Made by a program: the position numbers and the translations under genes
Origin: Bilabrum cf. latius
Lineage: Eukaryota > Bigyra: Bicosoecida > Bigyra > Bicosoecida
Direction: 5' to 3'
DNA length: 64,000 nt
Assembly: GCA_965178125.1 (NCBI GenBank)
Contig: OZ237752.1
Location: 434,001-498,000, forward strand
Shown: in pieces, positions 13,901 to 23,615 of the stretch
How positions within the stretch are numbered: the stretch's first letter is position 1
Layout: every line of letters starts with the position of its first letter
The notes under the pieces: model-generated
Told to the model about the DNA's origin: nothing
The model's input: the letters and a program-made list of their open reading frames with translations, nothing else
The model's database searches: none

Positions 13901-16900
13901 CATACGGTCCGTCAGGCGGGACCTGAGGTCGCTGCAGGAAGACCAGGAATCGGCAGCGGTAGCAGCTGAAGGAGATGACTCTGGTGAGGCTGGAGACAAT
14001 GAAGGCCGGCAAGCTTTTGCTAGAAAACGAATCCGAGAGACGCTGCTGCAAACGGCACCTTTCATCCAAGCGGTCGCCAACGCGCTGTATAGCGTGTAGA
14101 CGGCATCGAATTCCAACAGTAGGTTGCTTGCATCGAGGGGAATCGCTGGCGTGTGGCAGCGGCTGCTGACGTTCGCACAGTCGATCTGCGGCGCGGCGAT
14201 CTGTGCTGAGCTTGCAGCCGAACCCATCTTGCAGCCAGAACGCGGTGGAGGTGCCGCATCCTCTGCAGCGGATGGCACGGGCGACGCAGAGCAGCACGCC
14301 CCGTGGCTCGCAGGCACAGACCCGTGCGAGGCTACCAGCGAATGGAGACCGCACTACAAGGGCAGCCAGGAGCAGCAAGTGGGTCGCTCGGCGTTGGTCA
14401 AGACCTGCCTCAGGGGCTTGCAGACGGCCGTGGTGTCTAGCCTCGAACGAGCCCGCGAGGCAGAGCTGGACATGGCCAATGAGGCGGAGCAGTCCATGCC
14501 CGAGCGAGTTCCCAAGATCACTGCGGCAAGCAGCGATTTCAGGTTGGGACCCGGTCTGCTGGCCAGTCTCAGCGTTGCACCGCCGAGGGTAAATCTGCTT
14601 TCGCTCTCAGATGAAATGCGGGAACTGGCCGCGCTTGGTTCTGGCGAGGCTCGACTCAACCCGAGCGACTCCACCGCAATGGTACAGCGACTGCTCGACG
14701 CGGCACCCTTCCTGCGTAGGCCGATCGACCTGCAGCTGGCCATGCGCGGGAATGGGCTCCTGGGCAGCATCGCTTCGATTGCGAAAGGTATCGTGGCCCA
14801 CGCAGCTCCAGAGAGGGCTGACGCCAGGGGGACCGACGAAGTTGAGGATCCAGCAGCTGCTGCTGCCGGCCCCTCCGGTGCAGCTAGTGCCAGCATCTAC
14901 GGCAGTCCGTACGCGTCGGTGTCGCCATCGGCTCCCATCTCCGCAGGGGCCACCCGCCTGCATCGCGGATAGGCTGGTGTCGGGCTGTCGGGTGCATTAC
15001 ATGCGCGCGCTCTTGCTCTGGATCGGCCGCTGCAGCAGTCCATGTTTGCCGTCTCGCAGGTGCTGCACTTCTGCTTGCCGCACGCCGCGCCTCCAAAGGC
15101 GGGGTGTAAGCTGAGGGCTCATTCGAAGGACTCGCTTGCGAAAGCCTACTGCCCGCCGCCGTACCGTGTGGATGACGCACCCACCACGGATGAGGCTAAG
15201 GCACGCGACGCCAAGATTCAGCTGTCGTTGTAGCGGCAGTGCGGGTTGCTTTATCCTACTCGAAGGTTTTTTGTCGAAGAGAAGGGCAAGCAGTGGAACG
15301 GAGGGCTGCCGACTCCAGAGAATAACCGATCATTTTAGCCATCTCGCGCCCCCCATTCTCAAACTGAAATCCTGTTCAGCCTGTGGGCAACGTTTGGCAA
15401 TGCACAGGGCGGCAGGCAGGCGCCCCCGCAAGCAGCTGGTTTCCCGCTGGTGCTAGTGCCTGATCGTACGGTCACAAACGCTGCCATATACATGGTTCGC
15501 AGGCTTGCAGATGCAGGGCCGGAGATGCTCGCCGCCCTGCTACTGATGGACGCGCACTGGTACTTGCTATACATTGCACTGACGTGCCCGGAGCAGGCGG
15601 TGGCCGCCAAGGCAGTGGACTGCTTGATGCACGTGCGATCAAGCATGGATAAGGTATGCGCTGCCGCCGGCAACGGCGATTTGGACCGGGAAGAAGAGGA
15701 GAATGGAGAGGACGGAGAAGGCAAGCAAGAGGAGGGGGGCGCTGGCGCAGCCGTATCTGCGGCTGGCTCAGATGGTGTGCGGCCAGCACCAGTCGACACT
15801 ACCGGTGTGGAGGAGTCGCCCAGGCACACCATGTCGTTGGGATCCCGGCGACTATCCGCGCTCGCGGGCGTGGAGGCTCGGACTCAGGCGAAGGTGCGCT
15901 CACGCCAGCGGCTTCTTCTGACTGTGCGAGACCTCTGCGACAAGGTGTCTGCAATTCTCAACACGCTGTTGCCGCAGAAGGTCAACGAGGCCAGGCGCTT
16001 GTCTGGAGCAGCTGCCTCTGCTGTGCTTAGGGCCGTCCACACAAACTCGGCAAGGCTCTAGTACGTATCAAGGAGCCGCTCCGAAGCAGCTATGCGGTGT
16101 TTCCATCATGTGGCAGTGGCAGAATCGAGCGGGCCGTTCTTCCGAATCCCGGCTGTTAGGTATCCGCCGCTCCTGCGGATCGGGGCACTCATGGGTTTTG
16201 CACCGCTGGCCAATGCGTGGGCGGACCAAGCAGCCGCTCCGGAAGGAGTTTATGACAATGGGTACCGAGGCGTGTACATGGCAGGCCGGAAGGCAGTCAG
16301 TGCGAACGGTGGTGCCAGTCGCCAGCTGTTGGACTGCATGAGGTTCGTGACTCTCGCGCCAACAAGCACCGCCGAGTCGCGCGCAGAGTCGCTGCACGCG
16401 GTCGACAGGATGAGCTCGGTGGTGCATTCCACGGACGTGCTCGATATCACCAAGGCAGTCCTGGCTGTCAACACTGCCGGTGCTGCGCTCGGCAATGAGG
16501 CCGGCTCCGTCAAGCTTGGCAACCTCGATCGAGTGGGCGAAGAGTGGAAGCGATTCCATTCCGGAGATACGGAGCGTGATGCAAAGCCGCCTAGCTATGC
16601 TCGAGACGTCTGGAACTTTGCAATGTGGAGCGTCGGCGACGACAGGTCTCTGGGGAGCGAAGCTGCTTCGGCAAGCGCCCACACGTTTAGCTTGCCTCAA
16701 CCGCGCTCCATGTTTGTGGTTTCTTCCATCGCGAACGTGCTTCTAGCAGACGTGCAGGCGCTCGAGGACATGAACGACTTGGCGCTGCAGGCGGCCCGGC
16801 GGGAAGTCGACGTGCTCATCACACTGGATGCCGCTGAGGCAGCTGCGGCCGAGGCAGCTGACGGCGAGGACGATGGCGTGCAGGAAATGGACGTTTCGGA

Positions 16901-18221
16901 TGATATCGGCGGGGCAGTGGAGCTACTGGATGCAGGCGAGTCGGGCGGGATGACCGGTGGTGACGATGACGAGACGATACGGCAAGACGAGTAGGAGATT
17001 GCTGCTTCTGCGGCCGCCGGAGGTGCAGGTGCTGCGCTGCTGGCACGGGCCGCTGCAGGCGAATCTGGTAGGAGTGACGGCACAGGCAGGAGTGATTCCG
17101 GCGATGACGCTGATACCGACGGAACGGGTGGAGTCGTCAGGGAGGAGCGCGAAGGGGACGACGATGATGCTGCAGGAGCGGCTGGTGAGGGCGACGCTGG
17201 GAGGGCAACTGGTACTGTTGAAGGGGCCGGTGATCCGTCTGCAGCTCCTAGCCCGGCGCCGAGCGAGGCTGGAGATGGCAGTGCCGGCCCTAATTCCGGT
17301 ACAACCGGTGGCGGGGAGACCCCCGTGACTGAGGATGCAGACGCATCCGGAGAGGCTGGTTCGCACGGTGAAGGTGGGCAGCAGGCTAGCAGCCAGGCGG
17401 CTGGTGCAGGCGGATCGAGCGGATCTGCAGCGGCCGCTGACACAGGTGAAGGTAGCCCAAGCGTCACTTCTGCTGCCGGAGTATCCGCAACAGTGGCTTC
17501 AGCTGCGCCCGTTTCCCCCGCACAACCCCCGGCGGTGCCAAGCACGAGCGCTTCCCCTGGTGTGGGCGAGCCATCCGGGGAGGTGGGCGGGTCTCCTAGT
17601 AGGCAGAGCGACGCCGGCGATCCTGGGGCGCACGAGGACGAGGGACAGGATGCTGCTGCTGCTGCTGCTGCTGCTGCGGAGGAGGAGGAGGAGGGGGAGG
17701 AGGAGGGCACATCCGGTGAGAGTGATCGTGGGGAGGGCGATGGTGAGGATGAGGATGAAGGGGAGGGCGAGGCAGGCGCACCTGCTGACAATGAGGAAGA
17801 GGAGGAGGAGGAGGCGACAGGCGAGGAGGGAAATGATGGTGTCGAGCAGCAGGCCACAGGCAGGGATGATGAGGCTACTAGTGATGGAGCTGCCGGTGAA
17901 GAAGCCTAGAACGCTGACGAAGACCAAAACGGCAATGCCGAGGAGAACGGGTACTAGTAGCAGTAGATGGGAGAGGGGGGCGAAGAAGATGGTGCCGCTG
18001 AAATGGCACGGACTCACAGCGAGCTGGATGACGAGGTGGTGGATCACGGTGATCCAGACGATGGTGAACTGGGAGCGCCTGCGGGTGGTGCTACATCGGA
18101 TGATGGGGGTGGGGCAGCCGGCGAGGGGGAGGACGGCGTGGGAGGCGCTGCCGCCGAGTCTGACGGAGAGGAAGAAGAAGAGGATGACGAAATGGAGGAG
18201 ACCCATGATCCCACCAACTGA
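1916..18221 (+). CDS. RME8: Giant RME-8/DNAJC13 (GRV2)-like endosomal trafficking protein, no J domain seen
   Basis: Proposed exons 1916-2140, 2229-2939 and 3090-18221 give about 5,355 aa, roughly twice the usual 2,200-2,600 aa. Both introns have GTGAG donors and CGCAG acceptors and keep the frame. The product resembles RME-8, a peripheral endosomal protein in clathrin-dependent sorting. Matches: N-terminal PH-like repeats (one near residues 300-370, LLVLDSETLEVQDAIPYSQV, then CAAKDTLLAHIE); a helical-repeat stretch near 3115-3180; an IWN/GYF-like segment near 3400-3520 (ALLPIPITGLF, then QWTPNMRRHAMRLL, then WWYKDARHGPVRF); and AHWYLLYIALTCPEQ, which matches the post-J-domain armadillo part of the family. 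No HPD-containing J domain was found. Long low-complexity insertions and an acidic tail (near 5,000-5,330) account for the length. At least 28 in-frame TAG codons and no TAA or TGA occur before the TGA at 18219. Start ATG 1916; 1943 is an alternative. Additional in-frame introns cannot be excluded. Confidence 0.68.
17652..17678 (+). repeat. GCT trinucleotide run coding poly-Ala
   Basis: Nine consecutive Ala codons, almost all GCT, inside the acidic C-terminal region of the RME-8-like gene, followed by an acidic GAG run. It is part of the low-complexity expansion of that protein. Confidence 0.85.
17955..17966 (+). other. Mixed UAG/CAG glutamine tract (TAG TAG CAG TAG)
   Basis: Four codons in the reading frame of the RME-8-like gene, between Tyr and Met, with three TAG and one CAG. 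Read with UAG as Gln this is a plain QQQQ tract (near residue 5267). The frame continues another 84 codons to a TGA, so these codons are translated if the gene model is right. Confidence 0.8.
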
Positions 18222-18445
18222 GTTTGGAATTGCCAGGCATGCATTGCGCCTCCCCGAAATGAGAGGTTAGAACCGCCGGAGTGCGGTGCGGCTCGTCGAT
18301 CCGTGGACGAGCATGTTTCCACAAATAGACTGAGGCTAAATTATTTTGGCATCACATCGCACTTGACAAAAACGGCGTTGTGACTGCACAGCAAGACTGT
18401 CGTCCTATCTGCTGCAATAGCACGCAAGATCCAAAAGGAAGTGCA

Positions 18446-20137
18446 ATGGCAAGCGTGTTTGCCGCCGTTGCCGGTCTATTTGCGAGCGTTCACAACACTA
18501 CCAATTGGTCGGAAAACATCAAGTATTGTGACGGATTTAGCAGCTGCGTTCATATTGCTCCGGATGGGGAGGCAGCGGTGCAGGAGGCGGTTCGGGAAGC
18601 AGAATCACACGGTCGCCCGGTGCATGCAGTGGGTACCAGACACTCATTCAGCTCTGTTGCGGATGTCCCACCTACTGGGGTTCATATAAGCTCTATCGCA
18701 GGCCTTTCGTCGATCATTGGTTTGCATGCAGTTGCTGACATGGATAGCGAGGTATGGGACAGCTTTGGGCTTGCAAGCGACGTCGCGGCGGTAGTTGAGT
18801 TGGAGCCCGGGGTGACGTACGCCGCGGCTGGAAAATACCTGTACGCCAGGGGACTGGCTCTGCGGAACTACGCCTCGCTGCCGCACATTTCGGTGGGAGG
18901 TGCCGTGTCGACGTGGACGCACGGGTCTGGGCTGCGCCAGGGCTCCCTCGCCACCCACGTGGTTGGAATCCGGCTTGTCACTGGTGGTGGCAAGATAGTT
19001 GAGTATAGAAAAGGGCGCGATTTGGAATTCTTTGGGGCCGTTGTGTCCGCCGGAGGGCTGGGCGTGATCACTCGGTTGTGGCTGGAGACGATCCCCGCCT
19101 TTGACATCGCGCAGTGCATCGCGCCCAGAGTGCTCGCCGCCCCGGTTCTCAAGACGACAGAGGACTTCGCCCGCGTCATGGGCGACGCCTACAGCACCAG
19201 CCTGTTCATCGACTACTCGGAGCCGGAAAGGTTCGCCTCGGTGTGGCGCAAGGTGGTCGTGGGACCCCCCGTGCACCCTCTCGAAGGATTCGCGAGCGAC
19301 CCGGAGCGAGCGGGACTCGGAGCCGAATCACTCCTGGGCGGGGCCCCGCACGACGAGGCGTGCGCCGGAGACCTCATCCACCTCGATTCGGAGGATCCTC
19401 TTGTTCCCTCGGGGCGGTCTTTCCACCCCGTGCCGCTCCAGCCCGCCGAGGACTGCACCCCCGCGGCAGTGGCTGGGCCGGGGCACTGGCGACTCCCGCA
19501 CTTTCGGCCGGATGGATAGCCCAGCGCGGGCGGTGACGAGCTGCAGTCGGAGTTTTTCGTGAGGATGACCGATGCCACGGGGGCCATAGGCGCCCTACTC
19601 GATCCAGCGGTTGCAACCGTTCTGGCCCCGCTGGTCCGGGTCACCGAGGTGCGGGCGGTGAGGGAGGACCGCTTCTGGCTGTCTCCGTGCAGGATGCCTT
19701 CCTCTGCCGCGGTCGCGGGTCACCATGGGAGTGGCATCCCAGTCGACGTGACGAGTGACCACCACGGGCAGCTGCACCTGGACGAAGAAGTCATGCAGTC
19801 GGCGGGGAGGGCGTGCGTGGGGTTGCACTTTACCTGGATCCGGGACGAAGACAGGGTGGCCAAAGTGGGTCTGCCTGCCGTGTTGTCCGCGCTCGATGCG
19901 TTCCGAGCGGTTCCGCATTTGGGCAAGCTGTCCGGCATGGGGGCCGACGAAGCGGGAGGGAGGTACGAATCCAGCTCTGCGGGGGGCATCACTGAGTTTT
20001 TGGAGCTGAAATCGAGGCTCGATCCGAAAGGGACGTTCACGAACGCGTACTTGAAGGGGTTCTTGCAAGCGGGCCGGAAGCAGCAGCAGCCGGCCCGCAA
20101 TGGTGCTGGTGGCGTGGCTGGCTCCGAGGAGTTATGA
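18446..20137 (+). CDS. Alditol/xylitol oxidase-like FAD-linked oxidase (VAO family)
   Basis: 563 aa, single exon, ATG 18446 to TGA 20135-20137. FAD-dependent oxidase of the alditol oxidase / sugar-1,4-lactone oxidase group, expected to oxidise a polyol or aldonolactone and reduce O2. N-terminal TTNWSENIKY and the FAD-binding block HAVGTRHSFSSVAD match the family; His66 in TRHSF is the expected site of covalent FAD attachment. The second flavin-binding part has HISVGGAVSTWTHGSG. C-terminal blocks VGLHFTW, HLGKLSG and LDPKGTFTNAYLKGF are typical of alditol oxidases. In-frame TAG at 19517-19519 (residue 358) lies in HFRPDG-x-PSAGGDELQSEFF, a conserved substrate-domain block, so reading through it is required. 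An insertion of roughly 40 residues (19270-19470) is rich in Pro and acidic residues. The exact substrate cannot be told. Confidence 0.88.
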
Positions 20138-20616
20138 ATTGATTGCGAATAGCCTGCGATATACTCGGGCATGATGTGATGCGTCGGACTGACTTTGCGT
20201 AGCTAGTACTTTGGAGGACAGCAATCAATTGGAGAATGACCCATCATCAGATGTGCAATATTCCGGATTAGTCCGAGCGGTGACTTCAACCGCGTCGTCG
20301 CGCCCCGCACGCGTGGGCTCTCTCTTAAGTATTGTGAGTATCGATAATGAGCCGTGATGCTGGCTTGCCGGCTATTTTCCTGGTAGAATGAGTGAGTGCT
20401 GACGAGGCATCGATCTCTGACTATGGTTGCATTCCATCGCAATATGACTCCTTCGAATGTAACTTCATTGCGGCAGCAAAAAGCAAACAAGAATCTTTTG
20501 ACATAGCAACACTACTTATGACCGAAGAGCACACGTAGATAACTGCATGTGCTGGCAAATTGCACGTTGCGCCATCGGTCGGCGAAACACAGACCATCGC
20601 CGCCGGGCCGGCGAAA
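20138..20616. other. Intergenic gap between convergent genes
   Basis: 479 bases between the TGA of the oxidase gene (+) and the TGA of a small minus-strand gene. Base composition is more AT-rich than in the genes. I see no conserved ORF, RNA gene or repeat; it presumably holds the two 3' UTRs. Confidence 0.6.
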
Positions 20617-21246
20617 TCAATCCGTCGCGCCGGCGGTGTGATCCGAAGCACCCTCCAAATTTCTGCTGTCGGGGCTTGCTTTCGCGATTGCAGCGCTTAC
20701 AAGCGAAACGTTGGACCCGAATACCATTCGAAGGTCACTATCGTTCCATGCAACCGTGCCAGCTCCTGCCTCGGCAGGTGCGGCTGCCGAGATTCCAGTG
20801 CCACGTGCAACCTCTCCCTCAAGGCCCCATGTGGTGCCGGTTTCCACTTCGGCGGACTCTAGCTCATCCTCAAATGGTAGCTGTACTCCCATGATAAATG
20901 ACTTGCTGTATTTGCTCATTTGGCGGTCCTACTTACGCCGGATATGGTCAGATCGCGAGAACGCCGCGGAGCTGGGTGACTGTTCATCGTCTCGCGCTGT
21001 CGCAGCGAAGGTCTCTGTTGCGGCCGAGCGGCCGCATCCCTCGTCGCGCGAGTCTACCCGTTGCTTTTGCTATAATCCATCCCTATCATGACTTTGCCAT
21101 CTACTGCATATACGTCTCAACGTAGGTGCCTTCGTTGATCTACTGGCAGCAGACTTTCTAGCACGGTGCGCCTTACTTGCTCTGGAACCGCCAGACAAAG
21201 TCGTCAGACATGGAATTTTAGCTTTCATTTCTGAAATTGCATCCAT
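20617..21246 (-). CDS. Unknown small Ser/Arg- then Glu-rich protein (start uncertain)
   Basis: Read on the minus strand from ATG 21246 (MDAISEMKAKIP) to a TGA at 20617-20619, 209 aa with two in-frame TAG as Gln. The first half is basic (Arg, Lys, Ser); the second half is acidic (LPFEDELESAEVETG). No domain recognised. The same frame is open upstream to about 21444, so the protein may be longer or may be spliced to an upstream exon: a good acceptor (TTCTTTTTCAG) lies near 21410. It lies in the same frame as the membrane protein just upstream, separated by TAA, TAA and TGA. The 3' part after VFGSNVSL begins with a GTAAGC donor-like site, so the last 30 residues may be intron. Support is frame length and composition only. 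Confidence 0.42.
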
Positions 21247-21456
21247 TTTGTCGCTTTGAAGATGCAAATTCTTCGGTCTCAAAGAGAAGTCTAGCACATC
21301 TTTCGGAGGTCGAGGTGCCCCAGCGGTGCGCCTTGCGGCTCTCGGGGAAACGCCGCTGGTCGCAACAACGGGGCTGTCGCAATCGGCAAACAAAATCGCA
21401 AATGTACTTCTTCTGAAAAAGAATTTGAACCACGGTGTCTTCAATCATTACAATAA

Positions 21457-23034
21457 TTATGGTTGCAGAGCGGACGCGCCAGCATCCGCTGCCCCGGCAC
21501 CATTCACATCCGAGTGCACAGGCGTCTGCTGCATCGGTGCAGAGCCTCCACCTCCACTCTCGACTTGCCGCTGGTCCTGCTAGCCATCAGCGCCATTCCG
21601 TGTCCAACGCCTGTGAATCTAGGCATTTTCTTCATTGGTACTGCCCGATTTCGCATCCCTATCAGCCCCAGAGCTCCCGCCCAACTGCTGCCGATGCTAG
21701 TGCTAGTGCTAGTGCTAGATCTACTCCTGTTGCTGGTGCTCTCCTCCGTAGGACCAGCCCTGCAGGTCCTCGTCCGTGACTGCGAGCAAATCGTCCTCCT
21801 CATCAGCATCCTCTCCATCGACATGCAGTAGCGGCTTACCGTCCGACTCCAAACCACCCCCTGCACCTGATGTCTTTCCCGAGGAACCGCTGCCACCGGA
21901 AGACCCGTGCCCACTCGTCACAATCTTCACCCGCCGCGGCAGCCCCTGCCCGCGGCTTGCCAGAAGTCGGTCCTCCCTGAAGAAACACAGCAAAACTAGC
22001 CATGCGCACATGCCTACGCACGCGCCGATCGCGGCGCAGTGCATCGACACGGCCAGCCCCGCATCCAGCACCTCGAGCGCCTCCTCTCCTGCTCCCGCTC
22101 CCCCGCCGCTGCCGCTGCCACCGGGCGCTACCTGCGCCCCTCCTGGCTGAGTTCTCATCTGCTCCGCCGCCCGAGACCAAGTCTCTACCAGGGGTCTCTG
22201 CTCTTGTTCCCCATCCCCCATCAGGTAGCCCCCCTCTCCCATCCCCGAAGGGGCCCACACATCGGCGCCCTGCGCATCTGCTGCAGCCATTGCTGTCTCC
22301 TTGACCACCCACAGCCCAGCGAACGCCCCCGCAATGGCGCTGGTGGCTACCAAGTATGGTCTTACAGATGGATGGATCGCGTAGAAGAATTTCCCGGCGA
22401 GTATGTCTCTCGAGCCATTCCGGACCCTGCGGGTGAACCAACGTACTGCGATGCCGTTGGTCGAGTCCACCAAGATCGTAGCAAGCAACGGGCCGGTGGA
22501 ACAGCCAACTATGGCACCTAGTAGGGCCTACCCAGCCAGATGCACCCCATCTAATGTACCAAAACCGAATAAGAGAAGTATAGCTGCGGACCCGGCCAGC
22601 AGCATGGCGTGAGTTTGCGAGAGCACAAACCAGAGAATGCTCTCATGAGATGCTCGTTCCTGCTTGCTCGATTCATATTCAGCTGATTTGCCTTGGTTTC
22701 CGCTTGCTGCACTGGGTTCTGACGCCCCACTGCAGCAAGCAGCACCTCCCTTTGCACATGCCCCCAACACGAGAAGAGATGCCGCGCACCCCGACACAAA
22801 CAAGTCATTTCTGGACTGCAGCAGTCCAAGTGTGATAATACAAAGCACGGCTGCCCCATACGCACCACTTAAACCCTGCAAACGGAAGCAAGGGACAATA
22901 CAATGCTTCTTGACAGTCTATACTGTGTGCTACGAGCTGGGATCACATTCAGATAATCAATTACTCACAGCCCCGCTGGATGACCATATGACCTCATTGG
23001 TTGAGCAAGCGTGCCCTTTATCGTCCTTCACCAT
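21457..23034 (-). CDS. Polytopic membrane protein of unknown family
   Basis: Exon 1 (23034-22969) codes 22 aa, MVKDDKGHACSTNEVIWSSS plus GA; a GTGAGT...TTTGCAG intron (22967-22876, with base 22968 the donor G) leads to exon 2 (22875-21457). Total about 494 aa, stop TAA. Hydrophobic segments: AYGAAVLCIITLGLL; a second beside FVSGCAASLLVLGACA; ILWFVLSQTHAMLLAGSAAI with LLLFGFG; LLGAIVGCSTGPLLATIL; LVATSAIAGAFAGLWVV; and CAAIGACVGMCAWLVLLCFF, so five or six membrane spans with a Gly/Gln-rich loop near 22050-22250. In-frame TAG at about 22526 lies between two spans and is read as Gln. The C-terminal tail is acidic and then Gln/His-rich, with five TAG codons alternating with His or Ile. I do not recognise the family. 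It is divergent to the chromatin gene at 23616. Confidence 0.68.
21697..21723 (-). repeat. TAG-CAC hexanucleotide repeat in C-terminal tail
   Basis: On the minus strand the codons read TAG ATC TAG CAC TAG CAC TAG CAC TAG, followed by CAT CGG CAG CAG. In the membrane-protein frame this is an alternating Gln/His stretch with five UAG codons. It is a short tandem repeat that expanded through a codon that would be a stop in the standard code. Confidence 0.8.
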
Positions 23035-23615
23035 ACTAATCACTGGTCAATCGTGGAAACTAGGCACGCCGGCTCCATTGCAATTTTTATTTTGTACAGT
23101 GTGGTTTATTATGACATAAAATATACCAGATTATGAAATCCGAATCGGCGACCGATGGCTGCCGACCAGCAGCGAAAGGGTGGCACAGAAAGCGAAGTAA
23201 CGCCTCTCGCTTCGCCAGACCGGTACAACACTCATAGTAGGGCAGGGCAGACCGACGTGGATTGTTGAAGAAGGGGCAAGCGGGCACCAAGCCGAGATTG
23301 ATCCGGAGTGACCGACAAATTGCAGCCAGAAACCAGGTGAGCAATGTATTTGGTGCGTATAGCTCCAATCATCAGCGATTCTTCGACATATTACACACAT
23401 TGGGCATGCCTGCCAACACGATTGCGCACCTTAAGTGGTTGCGGACCGGCGAATCGGTGTCTGTGTAGCCCAGACGTGCACTGCCAGCCCCAGCTCAGCG
23501 TAAGTGACACGTTCACGCTTGACTGACGCCGCAGTTGTGGGCACGACGGTCTGATACGTCGATAAAACCAGGTCATAAAGTTTTCCAGTGGATGGATTTT
23601 AAATAGTAGGCTCCT
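23035..23615. other. Divergent promoter region
   Basis: 581 bases between the starts of the minus-strand membrane protein and the plus-strand chromatin gene. Short open frames here have no recognisable similarity. A bidirectional promoter is the likely content, but I cannot point to a specific element. Confidence 0.5.

Noticed and set aside
16697-17857. Minus-strand Ser/Pro-rich ORF opposite the acidic tail of the RME-8-like gene
   Set aside because: It is the mirror of GAG/GAC/GCT codon runs; no start context, no domain, and the plus strand is explained.
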